DNA from: Clostridiales bacterium UBA4698
GTDB lineage: Bacteria; Bacillota; Clostridia; TANB77; UBA1234
DNA length: 64,000 nt
Reading direction: 5' to 3'
Assembly: GCA_002404755.1 (NCBI GenBank)
Contig: DHKI01000037.1
Location: 5,998-69,997 of the forward strand
How positions within the stretch are numbered: the first letter of the stretch is position 1; each line of letters starts with the position of its first letter. Positions 8,316 to 17,580 of the stretch are shown here, piece after piece. Made by a program: the position numbers and the translations under genes. The notes under the pieces were generated by a model that had not been told where the DNA came from, did not search any database, and was given only the letters and a program-made list of their open reading frames with translations.

Positions 8316-9263
8316 TTAATCTTCGCTAGGCATAAAATCTAATCCTAAAGAATGCAACTTGTTTGTTACCTCTTCTAATGATTTTCTACCTAAGTTTCTA
8401 ACTTTCATCATATCTTCTTCTGTCTTGTTTGTTAAGTCTTCTACATTGATGATTCCAGCTCTCTTCAAACAATTATATGATCTTACAGATAAATCAAGTT
8501 CTTCGATTGTTGTTTCTAATACTTTCTCTTTCTTAGATTCTTCTTTCTCAACCATGATTTCTGTGTTCTTTGTAGCTTCAGACAAATCTATAAATAATGC
8601 TAAATGTTCATTCATAACCTTTGCTGCTAAGCTTAAAGCTTCATCTGGTGCAAGGCTTCCATCTGTCCAAAGTTCTATTGTTAATTTATCATAATCTGTT
8701 ATTTGACCTACTCTTGTATTCTCAACATAGAAATTTACTTTCTTTACTGGAGTATAAATAGAATCAATAGCGATAACTCCGATAGGTTGATTTGCGTTTT
8801 TGTTCTTGCTAGATGGATTATATCCTCTACCACGATTTGCTGTTAATTCCATATGTAATTTGCCACCCTCGGCAATTGTACAAATATGTAAATCCGGATT
8901 TAATATTTCAACATTTGCATCTCCAACGATGTCTCCTGCTGTAACTTCTCCTTCGCCATCAACATCAATTTTAAGATTTTTTTCTTCGTTATCATGAATC
9001 TTTAATCTTACGTTCTTTAAGTTTAGAATTATTTCTACAACATCTTCGACAATGCCAGGTATTGTAGTAAACTCATGTTGAACTCCGTCAACTTTGATAC
9101 TTGTAATTGCAGCTCCTGGAAGTGATGAAAGCAAAATTCTACGAAGTGAATTACCAAGTGTAATTCCGTAACCTCTCTCTAAGGGTTCACATACAAATTT
9201 TGCATACATATTATCATTGTCTAGTTTTAAACATTCGATTCTTGGCTTTTCGAATTCTATCAT
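8316..9263 (-). CDS. rpoA: DNA-directed RNA polymerase subunit alpha
   Basis: Scaffold subunit of RNA polymerase. The N-terminal assembly domain includes EPLERGYGITLGNSLRRILL and the C-terminal domain includes ELDLSVRSYNCLKRAGI and NLGRKSLEEV, the helix-hairpin-helix that contacts UP elements and activators. The 315 residues are standard. It lies between rpsD and rplQ, the usual alpha-operon order. The linker between domains is rich in Lys and Glu. Confidence 0.98.
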   Translation of the reverse strand: MIEFEKPRIECLKLDNDNMYAKFVCEPLERGYGITLGNSLRRILLSSLPGAAITSIKVDGVQHEFTTIPGIVEDVVEIILNLKNVRLKIHDNEEKNLKIDVDGEGEVTAGDIVGDANVEILNPDLHICTIAEGGKLHMELTANRGRGYNPSSKNKNANQPIGVIAIDSIYTPVKKVNFYVENTRVGQITDYDKLTIELWTDGSLAPDEALSLAAKVMNEHLALFIDLSEATKNTEIMVEKEESKKEKVLETTIEELDLSVRSYNCLKRAGIINVEDLTNKTEEDMMKVRNLGRKSLEEVTNKLHSLGLDFMPSED

Positions 9264-9400
9264 TCTTTAACCTCCTAAATAATATAAATTTTATTACTCT
9301 TTCTTAATCTAAGCATGTCTTAAAATTAAGCATTGTCCATCGTATAAATAAACATTTTCTAAATATAATCCATCTATAAAATGGACAACTCAATTTATTT

Positions 9401-10024
9401 CTATTTAGAATACAATTCGACAATCAAATGCTCCTTAACTGGTAAATCGATTTCTTCTCTAGCAGGAACAGCAACGATTTTACCTGATTTGTTATCAACA
9501 TCAGCTTCTAACCAACTTGGAACTGGTCTACCGTTTTCTTCTGCTATTTGTTTGAATATAGGATCATTTTGACTTGATTCTCTAACTTTTATTACATCAT
9601 TTACTTTTGTTAAGTAAGAAGGAATATTTACTTTTACTCCATTTACTTCGAAATGACCATGTCTAACTAATTGTCTTGCTTGAGCTCTTGATGTTGCTAA
9701 TCCTAATCTATATACAACATTATCTAATCTGCTTTCAAGAATTTGAAGTAATTTTAAACCTGTAACTTCTTTAGATCTTGAAGCCTCTTCAAAGTATTTT
9801 CTAAATTGAGATTCTAAAACACCATAGAATGCTTTAGCCTTTTGTTTTTCTCTTAATTGCATACCATAATCTGATTGTTTCTTTCTTTTTTGTCCATGTT
9901 GACCTGGAGCATATGCTCTTCTTGTTAAAGCGCATTTATCAGTATAACATCTTGAACCTTTAAGAAACAATTTCTCGCCTTCTCTACGGCAAACACGGCA
10001 TGACTCACCTATATATCTTGCCAT
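9401..10024 (-). CDS. rpsD: 30S ribosomal protein S4
   Basis: Primary 16S rRNA-binding protein of the small subunit. At 207 residues it carries the S4 RNA-binding domain (ESRLDNVVYRLGLATSRAQARQLVRHGH). The N-terminal zinc-ribbon form is intact: Cys at CRVCRR and CYTDKC. In Firmicutes S4 often controls its own expression, but the gap to rpsK (about 40 bases) leaves little room for a leader. It is followed by rpoA after a gap of about 137 bases. Confidence 0.97.
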   Translation of the reverse strand: MARYIGESCRVCRREGEKLFLKGSRCYTDKCALTRRAYAPGQHGQKRKKQSDYGMQLREKQKAKAFYGVLESQFRKYFEEASRSKEVTGLKLLQILESRLDNVVYRLGLATSRAQARQLVRHGHFEVNGVKVNIPSYLTKVNDVIKVRESSQNDPIFKQIAEENGRPVPSWLEADVDNKSGKIVAVPAREEIDLPVKEHLIVELYSK

Positions 10025-10065
10025 TTATATATTCATTCCTTTCTATTTTCAATTTAAACTTAAGA

Positions 10066-10470
10066 TTAAACTCTTCTTCTCTTTGGAGGTCTGCATCCAT
10101 TGTGAGGAATTGGAGTTACATCTTTGATCATACTGATTTCAAGACCTGCAGTTTGAAGTGCACGAATTGCAGCTTCTCTACCAGCTCCTGGTCCTTTAAC
10201 AAATACTTCTACAGATTTTAATCCGTGTTCCATAGCTGCTTTTGCTGCAGTTTCAGCTGCCATTTGAGATGCAAATGGTGTGCTCTTTCTAGAACCTTTA
10301 AATCCTAATCCTCCTGAACTTGCCCAAGATAATGTGTTACCTTGAACATCTGTAATTGTAACTATTGTATTGTTAAAACTAGAGTGAATATGAGCTTGAC
10401 CTTTTTCAACGTTTTTACGCTCTTTTCTCTTTCTAGTTGTAGCTTTTTTAGCTTGTACTTTACCTGCCAC
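10066..10470 (-). CDS. rpsK: 30S ribosomal protein S11
   Basis: Small-subunit platform protein, 134 residues. Seen: AHIHSSFNNTIVTITD, SAGGLGFKGSR-type segment SSGGLGFKGSRKSTP, and the C-terminal DVTPIPHNGCRPPKRRRV. It lies between rpsM and rpsD in the usual order, 16 bases after rpsM. Nothing is unusual. Confidence 0.98.
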   Translation of the reverse strand: MAGKVQAKKATTRKRKERKNVEKGQAHIHSSFNNTIVTITDVQGNTLSWASSGGLGFKGSRKSTPFASQMAAETAAKAAMEHGLKSVEVFVKGPGAGREAAIRALQTAGLEISMIKDVTPIPHNGCRPPKRRRV

Positions 10471-10486
10471 TATAATTCACCCTCCT

Positions 10487-10855
10487 TTATTTCTTCTTAT
10501 TTGCTACCATTTTTCTAGGACCTTTTCTTGTTCTTGCATTAGTTTTTGTTCTTTGTCCTCTAACTGGTAAATTCTTTTTATGTCTGATTCCTCTATAGCA
10601 ACCAATTTCCATTAATCTCTTAATATCAAGTGCTATATCTCTTCTTAAGTCACCTTCAACTTTGTAATTTTTATCAATGTTTTCTCTTAGTTTGATAACT
10701 TCTTCTTCTGTCAAATCTTTAACTCTTGTATCTGGATTAACTCCAGTTTCAGCTAAGATTTTGTTTGATCTTGTTCTTCCTATACCATAGATATAAGTTA
10801 AGCCTATTTCAACTCTTTTTTCTCTTGGTAAGTCAACTCCTGCGATACGAGCCAT
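10487..10855 (-). CDS. rpsM: 30S ribosomal protein S13
   Basis: Small-subunit head protein that touches the 50S bridge and P-site tRNA, 122 residues. It begins ARIAGVDLPREKRVEIGLTY and ends with the basic RGQRTKTNARTRKGPRK. The gap of 172 bases to rpmJ is the longest inside this part of the operon and includes an imperfect hairpin (GTTGC... GCAAC near 10900-10920), possibly a leader, but no known class is recognised. Confidence 0.98.
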   Translation of the reverse strand: MARIAGVDLPREKRVEIGLTYIYGIGRTRSNKILAETGVNPDTRVKDLTEEEVIKLRENIDKNYKVEGDLRRDIALDIKRLMEIGCYRGIRHKKNLPVRGQRTKTNARTRKGPRKMVANKKK

Positions 10856-11027
10856 TTAAAAAATACACCTCCATAAAAACTTTTTGTTACTTTGTGTGTT
10901 GCTACCTAGTGACGTAAGTTGCAACTATATATAAACATTGATTTAGATCTTATTTCTAAGACAGCCGCCCAAATCAATATTTAAAGCATTTTTTGACATC
11001 TTCTGTCATATGTTGTCTATACTTCAA

Positions 11028-11141
11028 TTAGCCTTGACGTTGTTTATGCTTTGGGTTTTCGCATATAACTCTAACAACGCCTTTTCTTTTGATTACTTTG
11101 CATTTGTCGCAAATTTTCTTTGCTGATGGTCTTACTTTCAT
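11028..11141 (-). CDS. rpmJ: 50S ribosomal protein L36
   Basis: A 37-residue large-subunit zinc-ribbon protein. Translation gives MKVRPSAKKICDKCK, RKGVVRVICENPKHKQRQG. The zinc ligands CDKC, C and H are all present, so this is the zinc-bound C+ form. GGAGG precedes the ATG at 11141. It sits between infA and rpsM, the standard Firmicutes order. Confidence 0.95.
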   Translation of the reverse strand: MKVRPSAKKICDKCKVIKRKGVVRVICENPKHKQRQG

Positions 11142-11208
11142 TTCTTCCCCTCCTTAAAATTACCAGTTTATATATAAATCTTCGCAAAAGCGAAGTGCCG
11201 CGCAAATA

Positions 11209-11427
11209 CTATTTCGCCCTCCAAGTGATACGTCCTCTGTTTAAATCGTATGGTGAAAGTTCTAATTTAACCTTATCACCAGGCAAGATTTTAATAAAGT
11301 TCATTCTTAATTTACCAGAAATATGTGCATGTAACTTGTGTCCATTTTCTAGCTCAACAATGAATTCTGCATTAGGTAATGCCTCTACGACAGTTCCCTC
11401 AACCTCAATTATATCTTCCTTTGACAT
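11209..11427 (-). CDS. infA: translation initiation factor IF-1
   Basis: A 72-residue OB-fold factor that blocks the A site during initiation. Seen: DIIEVEGTVVEALPNAEF and LSPYDLNRGRITWRAK, close to the Firmicutes consensus. AGGAGGTACTT precedes the ATG. It lies 11 bases after the small KOW protein gene. Confidence 0.97.
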   Translation of the reverse strand: MSKEDIIEVEGTVVEALPNAEFIVELENGHKLHAHISGKLRMNFIKILPGDKVKLELSPYDLNRGRITWRAK

Positions 11428-11438
11428 ATAAGTACCTC

Positions 11439-11705
11439 CTACTTGTCCCTTAGTACCTCTTTTAGGGCTCTTTTTATATCTTGATTTGTAACTTTATGCT
11501 TGTTCTTTATTCTTGTTGCTATATTCTCGTCATAAAGATTTGTTACTTCAATGTGCTTTATTTTCTTCTTTTTAGGTTTATCTATTTTTCGAACAGAACC
11601 ATTTACCAAATACACGTAATTCTCATCAACATCAACAACAATAAAATACATTCCCTTATCGCGTCCCATTGTTGATATTACTATATTTCCAACTTCTATA
11701 TTCAA
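11439..11705 (-). CDS. KOW-domain RNA-binding protein (L14e-like)
   Basis: An 88-residue protein with an N-terminal KOW motif (VGNIVISTMGRDKGMYFIVVD) and a lysine-rich middle (KPKKKKIKHIE). Clostridia commonly encode a protein of this type between map and infA. It probably binds rRNA or assists ribosome assembly, but its role is not established. The start is a TTG at 11705 preceded by AAAGGTTGG. The position inside the operon makes co-transcription with infA likely. Confidence 0.8.
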   Translation of the reverse strand: MNIEVGNIVISTMGRDKGMYFIVVDVDENYVYLVNGSVRKIDKPKKKKIKHIEVTNLYDENIATRIKNKHKVTNQDIKRALKEVLRDK

Positions 11706-11778
11706 AATTTATACCAACCTTTCCGTATATAAAAACTGCCAAAAAGCCATTTTCTAACTTAGACATTATACATTTTTT

Positions 11779-12540
11779 TTACACTATTGTCAACACTTCA
11801 GCACCATTTTTTGTTATCAAAATGGTGTTTTCGTAGTGTGCAGATAGTTTCCCATCTTCTGTAAGTACCGTCCAACCATCTTCATCTTCTATTATATCAG
11901 CTCTACCTTCGTTTACCATAGGTTCAATTGCTAGTGTCATGCCAACTTCAAGTCTCGGTCCCCTTCCTGCTTTTCCATAATTAGGTACTCCTGGATCTTC
12001 ATGCATACTTGTGCCAATTCCATGTCCTTGGAATTCTCTTACTACAGAGTAACCGTTACCTTCAACATACATTTGAATTGCATGAGAAATATCAGAAATT
12101 CTATTGCCTGGTTTTGCGTATTTTATTCCTTCCCAAAAGCTTTCTTCTGTTACCTTTACTAGTCTTTTTGCTTCTTCGCTACCTTCTCCTACAACATAAC
12201 TTCTTGTTGCATCTCCAAAATATCCATCCTTATCTGCAACAATATCTATACATACTAAATCTCCATCTTTTAACTTTCTGTTTGATGGTATTCCGTGAAT
12301 AACTTCATCATTTACAGAAATACATGCAGTTGCTGGGAAAGGATTAGGGTCACCATGTGGATATCCTTTACACGAGCAATTGCATCCATGTGATAAAAAG
12401 AACTTTTCTGTAACTTCATCTAATTCTTTTGTTGTTACTCCTACCTTTACATGCTTTTTTATTTCTTCATGTGCTAATGCTACTATTTTACAGATTTCTC
12501 TCATTTTTGCTATTTCTTTTTCAGATTTTATTGAAATCAT
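11779..12540 (-). CDS. map: methionine aminopeptidase, type I
   Basis: Removes the N-terminal methionine from new proteins; cytoplasmic metalloenzyme. Metal ligands can be seen in DIVADKDGYFGDATRS (two Asp), GHGIGTSMHEDP (His), EPMVNEG (Glu) and YENTILIT (Glu). The N-terminal region carries CNCSCKGYPHG near residue 60, a cysteine-rich stretch not seen in the shortest forms. The ATG at 12540 is chosen because GGAGATG lies ahead; upstream in-frame ATGs have weaker sites. Normally map follows adk directly; here a three-gene insertion separates them. Confidence 0.96.
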   Translation of the reverse strand: MISIKSEKEIAKMREICKIVALAHEEIKKHVKVGVTTKELDEVTEKFFLSHGCNCSCKGYPHGDPNPFPATACISVNDEVIHGIPSNRKLKDGDLVCIDIVADKDGYFGDATRSYVVGEGSEEAKRLVKVTEESFWEGIKYAKPGNRISDISHAIQMYVEGNGYSVVREFQGHGIGTSMHEDPGVPNYGKAGRGPRLEVGMTLAIEPMVNEGRADIIEDEDGWTVLTEDGKLSAHYENTILITKNGAEVLTIV

Positions 12541-12627
12541 TATATAAACATCTCCAGTCATTTTTGTTTTCAAAATCGTTTATATTTTACCACATTTTCA
12601 CATATTTTTCAATGAAATTCAGATATT

Positions 12628-14688
12628 TCAGGCAAATAATCTTCCTATCCATCCAAACATCTTATCTAGCACTACCATTAGTCTATCCCAGAATGTTTGG
12701 TTATTTTCTTTTTGCTCTAAGTCTCCTGTTTTTGGCTTTATCTCCTTTATATCAGGTGTTTTTAGTATAAATTGTACTTCTGTTACATTTTCATTTTTTT
12801 CTGAGCCAAATGATTCTACTTTGGCATCTTTATCTATATTAAATATATTTGTTTTTTCTTCTATTTCATCCCATTTATCATCTGTTATGTTTTGTATTGT
12901 GTTTTTTGAATTTATTAGTGTGTCTGCTTGTTTTGTAATTTGCATCAATTGCTTATTTACAGATAGTATTGCATCTGCTGTTTTATCTGTTCCTTCATAT
13001 ATCGTACTGCTTATTATTTTTAATGTTTTTTGCAAGTTGCCAATCATACTTACAGACAATGAATCCATCTCTTTTAATTCTTGTACTAATTTTTTCATGT
13101 TTTCTATTGATGTTTCAAAATCACCACTATTTGCAAGCAATTTATCACTATATTCATTTGCTGTTTTCAACATTTCTCCTAATGTTGATGTTGTGCTTAC
13201 TAGTCCTGATGTAACATCTTCTATTACTTCTGCATCATCTTTATCTATCATTTTATAGATTTTATTTAAATCGCTTTCTAATGTCTTTAAATCTTTTGCT
13301 AATGTTTTTGTTCCAGATGCACTACTACCAGACATTTCTTTTAATATTTTTTGTACTTCACCTAAATTATCATATATATCTTCAGCTGATGTTGAGATTT
13401 TGCCAAATACAGCTTCCATTTGGGCATCACCAGAAATGCTTGGGCTAACCTTTTCGACTGTACCTTCTATTGTTTTGGCACCAACACCTATATTATATAA
13501 ACAATCTTCCAATTCTTTTGTTCCATCGCTCATATCTAGGCTTCTTAGTAACCCAACTAAATCTCCAGTTAAATCTGTAACTGTTTTTACTGTGTTCTTT
13601 ATAATCTTTACCTCTTGTGGCAAATCATCCACAACGTCCTCTAAATCACTTAAACTATCATTTAAATCATCTACATTTTCTTCTAAGGTTTTAGCCTTTT
13701 CACTTATTTTTTCTAACATTTCTACAAATATCTCGTAATTTGTTTTCATGCTATCTAAGTCTTTATTTGTATTTTCTATAATAGGTTCAAGTTCTTCTAA
13801 TACCATCTTTAATTTTGCAATATCTTCATCTCTTAAGCCACTTAATCCATGTATTTCTTTTGTTCCATTTTTTATTTCAGCTACGCCATTATTTATGCCA
13901 TTTAAGCCGTTATTCATTCCTTTTAGTGAGTTTAAAATTACATCTGTGCTTGCATCTATTGCATCTTTGGCATTTTCTATATTTTCTTTTTCATCTACTA
14001 AATCTGATAACTCATCTAATATGCTACCTGTTATTGGAACCATTGCCATTGTTATACCATCCATGCTAAAGTTTTCTGTGCCTAATTTTATATGTAATGT
14101 TGTACTTTGACCTGGTAATACTATAAACATAAGTGTTTTTGTATTGCCCGTATTTGCTATAATAGCCTCATCTGATTCTAAACTTAAGTAATCATCCATA
14201 TCATAACTACCTGTTACTTCTAGCATGTAATTATTTTTATAATACTCTTTTGCATTCTCATTTGCGTTTATCTCTAGAACTATCTCAACTAGTCCTTTTG
14301 CACCTAGCAAATCTTTTTGAGCACATTCAACTCCGTTTAATTTATATGTTATTTTAAATGTCCATGGCAATTTATCATAATATTCTTCTCCAACTTTTCC
14401 TGTGTATGCCACTCTTCTTTCGCCACTAACATTAAAAATTGTTTTTTCTTCTCCACTTTCTATATTTTTTCTATTTGTTAAATTTTCAACTTTTGTATAT
14501 TTTGTATAATCTTCATAGCTTTCAGCTGTGTTGTTTGTTAATATGCTGTATATATTTATTTCTGAGACATTTCCCTCTTCTCCCAAGTTTACGTATACTG
14601 TTTCGCTTTTATTTATGCTAGGCATTGCAAAGCAAAAACTATTCATAACTATCATAAATGCTAATATCAAACTAATTACACGTTTCAA
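12628..14688 (-). CDS. secreted coiled-coil protein paired with an MMPL transporter
   Basis: A 686-residue exported protein. A signal peptide (residues 1-21, ending NSFCFA) is followed by a beta-rich domain to about residue 220, then a long helical region with NGLNGINNGVAEIKNGTKEI-type repeats typical of YhgE/Pip-like envelope proteins. The C-terminus ends in an amphipathic WDRLMVVLDKMFGWIGRLF segment. It directly follows the MMPL permease gene (57-base gap) and was probably acquired with it. The likely role is an extracellular partner of that transporter. No enzymatic motif is visible. Confidence 0.7.
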   Translation of the reverse strand: MKRVISLILAFMIVMNSFCFAMPSINKSETVYVNLGEEGNVSEINIYSILTNNTAESYEDYTKYTKVENLTNRKNIESGEEKTIFNVSGERRVAYTGKVGEEYYDKLPWTFKITYKLNGVECAQKDLLGAKGLVEIVLEINANENAKEYYKNNYMLEVTGSYDMDDYLSLESDEAIIANTGNTKTLMFIVLPGQSTTLHIKLGTENFSMDGITMAMVPITGSILDELSDLVDEKENIENAKDAIDASTDVILNSLKGMNNGLNGINNGVAEIKNGTKEIHGLSGLRDEDIAKLKMVLEELEPIIENTNKDLDSMKTNYEIFVEMLEKISEKAKTLEENVDDLNDSLSDLEDVVDDLPQEVKIIKNTVKTVTDLTGDLVGLLRSLDMSDGTKELEDCLYNIGVGAKTIEGTVEKVSPSISGDAQMEAVFGKISTSAEDIYDNLGEVQKILKEMSGSSASGTKTLAKDLKTLESDLNKIYKMIDKDDAEVIEDVTSGLVSTTSTLGEMLKTANEYSDKLLANSGDFETSIENMKKLVQELKEMDSLSVSMIGNLQKTLKIISSTIYEGTDKTADAILSVNKQLMQITKQADTLINSKNTIQNITDDKWDEIEEKTNIFNIDKDAKVESFGSEKNENVTEVQFILKTPDIKEIKPKTGDLEQKENNQTFWDRLMVVLDKMFGWIGRLFA

Positions 14689-14745
14689 TTTAATTACCTC
14701 TTTTCTTACTATTTCACTACTTCTTCAGTTACTTTTTCTTTTGTT

Positions 14746-16809
14746 TTACTCTTTTTTTACACTTCTAAATTTCGTTTCTTCTATTGCTTTATCAAATAAT
14801 GATAGTACGTGTGGCAAGAAGAAAATTACTAGGAACATACTTATAAGTGCTCCTCTTCCGATCAAGCCTCCCATTTCAGATACCGCTTTTATACTAGAAC
14901 ACCATTTTAGTAAAAATGCTGCACATACTAAGATTCCACCTGATGTTAGTATTGATGGTATGCTTTTATTAACTGCAATACGAGAAGCTGTTTTCTTATC
15001 ATTTTCTTTTCTTGCATTCAAATAATTATTTGTCATAAGTATTGCGTAATCGATTGTGGCTCCCAATTCTATTGTACTAACTATCAAATAGCCTAAAAAC
15101 ATCATTTCTTTACCTGTATAGTATGGTATTGCCATGTTTATAAATATTCCGCTTTCTATTACGAGTGTAAGTAGTATTGGAAGTATAAATGAGTTAAATG
15201 TAAATAGCAAAATTGCCATAACTGCTAAAATAGAAAATATATTTACTCTCGTATAATCTGCATTTACCACGTCTTTAATATTAAGAGTTAACGGCACTGT
15301 TCCTGTTATTTCGTAATTATCACCATAATATTTCTTTGTAAGTTCCTCTATCTTTCTTGATGTTTCAAATGCCAAATCACTTTCTGATGATGTTTTTGTA
15401 TATATTACTAATCTCGAATACTTATCAGTTCTAAATTTCTGATATTTATCTATTGGCACAAAACTATCTGGAATTCCTTCGCTTACTAGGTTTGCTAGGC
15501 TTTGTACCTTTTTAACACTTTCCATATCCTCGATTTCTTTAACTAATGCTTTTTCACTGACATAATCACCTGTTGGCACTAGCACTATCATTGGATTACT
15601 TCTATCAAATTTGCTATTTATCTTCTTTTCATCTTCATATACTTTTGTACCTTCTCCACCACCAAATGATGATGAACCATACAAGAATACGTTTTGCTTT
15701 TGTGCCACATATGACGGAATTGTTATTATAAGTACAATTGCAATTAGCAAATACGATATTTTTGCAGTATATTTTGCAAACTTTTCAAAATCAGGCATAA
15801 ATGATTTATGTCGAGTTTTTTCTATTAAATGATAAAATTTTAAAATCAAACATGGCATAAATAATATAACCGTAAATAGTGTTAAAACTATGCCTTTAGC
15901 AAATACAAGCCCCATATCTGCACCTATTGTGAAGCCCATAAAACAAAGTGCTAAAAAACCTGCAATAGTTGTAAGTGCACTTGAAAATATTGATAAACAA
16001 GACTTTTTAACAGTCTCCATCATTGCTTTTTCTAAATCTTCGCCCTTATGTGATTCAAATTCATGTAACATAAATACTGAATAATCCATAGAAACAGCAA
16101 GTTGAAGTGCTGCAACTATGCTATATGTAAGGAAAGAAACATGCTTAAATATAACATTACTTCCCATATTTAAGAATATTGATGTTCCAATTACTATCAT
16201 AAATAGAATTGGTGAAAAATATGAATCTGTAGTTAATATAAGAATTATAATAACTACTGGAATTAGTATACACATTACTTTACTAACTTCACTTTGAACT
16301 GTGTCCGCAGCTGATTTTGTATCTACAGCCGAACCGATTATATTGCTTCCCTCTGGGACTATTTTATTTATTTCATCAATTGCTTTACTTGTTTTGCTTG
16401 AATAATCATCTTCATCAAACATTATTTCAAAAATTGCGCTTCCATCGTTATAATAATCTCTAAGTTCCTCTTCAGATATGAAATCAAGCGGTCTATATAT
16501 GTCTATGCTATCATCTAGCCAAACGACCATGTCTACGCCGTCTACTTTTTCAATTTGATTTTTATACTCTTTTGCTTCTATCAAGCTTACATCGTTTATC
16601 ATTACCCTTGCAAAGCCTTGCATGGCAAATTCTTCTTCAACTATATTCATTCCTCTCTTAGCTCTTTCAGTATCTGGAATATACTCAGATAAGTTATAAT
16701 TAATCTTTACACTAGGAATTAACAATATGCTTATTATAGTTGCTACTATAAATATAATTCCTATTTTATTTCTGTTTTTTACTATAAATTCTGCTATTTT
16801 ATCATTCAT
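14746..16809 (-). CDS. MMPL/RND-family transporter
   Basis: A 687-residue inner-membrane protein with two repeated halves: one membrane helix near the N-terminus, an external loop domain, five helices (residues about 175-330 with SMDYSVFMLHEFESHKG), and the same again in the second half (helices about 355-375 and 535-675 with GATIDYAILMTNNY). The conserved Asp-Tyr in each half is the RND proton-relay signature. It would export lipids or hydrophobic compounds. Its ATG overlaps the tetR stop by 8 bases, so the two genes are translationally coupled. TetR is the likely repressor. Confidence 0.88.
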   Translation of the reverse strand: MNDKIAEFIVKNRNKIGIIFIVATIISILLIPSVKINYNLSEYIPDTERAKRGMNIVEEEFAMQGFARVMINDVSLIEAKEYKNQIEKVDGVDMVVWLDDSIDIYRPLDFISEEELRDYYNDGSAIFEIMFDEDDYSSKTSKAIDEINKIVPEGSNIIGSAVDTKSAADTVQSEVSKVMCILIPVVIIILILTTDSYFSPILFMIVIGTSIFLNMGSNVIFKHVSFLTYSIVAALQLAVSMDYSVFMLHEFESHKGEDLEKAMMETVKKSCLSIFSSALTTIAGFLALCFMGFTIGADMGLVFAKGIVLTLFTVILFMPCLILKFYHLIEKTRHKSFMPDFEKFAKYTAKISYLLIAIVLIITIPSYVAQKQNVFLYGSSSFGGGEGTKVYEDEKKINSKFDRSNPMIVLVPTGDYVSEKALVKEIEDMESVKKVQSLANLVSEGIPDSFVPIDKYQKFRTDKYSRLVIYTKTSSESDLAFETSRKIEELTKKYYGDNYEITGTVPLTLNIKDVVNADYTRVNIFSILAVMAILLFTFNSFILPILLTLVIESGIFINMAIPYYTGKEMMFLGYLIVSTIELGATIDYAILMTNNYLNARKENDKKTASRIAVNKSIPSILTSGGILVCAAFLLKWCSSIKAVSEMGGLIGRGALISMFLVIFFLPHVLSLFDKAIEETKFRSVKKE

Positions 16810-17404
16810 CTTTTATCACTTCCATTACTTTCTCGCTTAGTCCACTAAGCATCAATTTCTTATATATTTCTAGATTTCTTTTCAAATCTTCTATATTATC
16901 TACATTGTTTCTTACAATGTATGTGAAGCCTTCAAACTGTGCCCTAGATATCGCATTACACAGTGTAACATCAACTTTTTCTTTGCCAGTTATGCTTTTT
17001 ACAATGCTTGCGAGCTTGTTTGTAAACATGTCTAATATTTGCTCTTTAAAATCTGTAAATTGCTTTTCTGTTTCTGAATTTAACATTATTTTAAGTGTGT
17101 CTTTATTTTCTTTTGCTAGCTTTAATGTTAATTTTATAAGTCCTTCAAAAATCAAGTTCGAATCAATATCTTGATAATCAGATGGTATATCACTCACAAA
17201 CTCGCTTACTTCTTCTTCTACTTCTTTTAGGATTTCATTCAATAAATGCTTCTTAGTCAAAAAGTATCTATAAATATTTCCTGTACTAATACCTGCATCT
17301 AAGGCAATATCCTTCATTGAAGTGTTTTCATACCCCCTTTTTTTAAACCTTTTTTTGCCAACTTCTATTATCTTTTGTTTAATATCATCTTTTAACTTTT
17401 GCAA
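16802..17404 (-). CDS. TetR-family transcriptional regulator
   Basis: About 200 residues with an N-terminal helix-turn-helix (TSMKDIALDAGISTGNIYRYF), the TetR hallmark, and a helical ligand-binding domain. The chosen start is a TTG at 17404 with GGAGG eight bases before it; a GTG at 17413 or ATG at 17437 is possible. It heads an operon with the MMPL transporter and the secreted protein. A palindrome overlaps its promoter, so it probably represses itself and the transporter. The inducer is unknown. Confidence 0.88.
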   Translation of the reverse strand: MQKLKDDIKQKIIEVGKKRFKKRGYENTSMKDIALDAGISTGNIYRYFLTKKHLLNEILKEVEEEVSEFVSDIPSDYQDIDSNLIFEGLIKLTLKLAKENKDTLKIMLNSETEKQFTDFKEQILDMFTNKLASIVKSITGKEKVDVTLCNAISRAQFEGFTYIVRNNVDNIEDLKRNLEIYKKLMLSGLSEKVMEVIKDE

Positions 17405-17446
17405 AACATTCACCTCCAACAATGAATCAATATTCACTATTGATAT

Positions 17447-17499
17447 ATTATATACCGATTTTTCAAAAAGTCAATAATGAATTTATATTCACTATTGAC
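17447..17499 (-). promoter_or_regulatory. tetR promoter with overlapping operator palindrome
   Basis: On the minus strand TTGACT (17469-17474), 16-base spacer, TATAAT (17447-17452). The palindrome GTCAATAATGAAT-TTAT-ATTCACTATTGAC spans 17470-17499 and overlaps the -35 box. A half-similar TCAATATTCACTATTGA lies at 17427-17443, just past the -10. Both look like TetR binding sites. Confidence 0.7.
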
Positions 17500-17515
17500 T
17501 TTTTTATAAATGCAC

Positions 17516-17564
17516 AAAAAATAACTTAGCCCTCAATGCATATTTGCATCTAAGACTAAGTTAC
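17516..17564 (-). terminator. terminator after adk
   Basis: Stem AACTTAG / CTAAGTT with an inner stem (GATGCAAATATGCATT), followed on the minus strand by a T run. It separates adk from the tetR unit. Confidence 0.75.
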
Positions 17565-17580
17565 TTCGTTTAATATTAAA

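Noticed and set aside
12628..14688. Plus-strand reading frames inside the secreted-protein and transporter genes
   Set aside because: They are Leu/Ser/Phe-rich mirror frames of AT-rich minus-strand genes with no ribosome sites.
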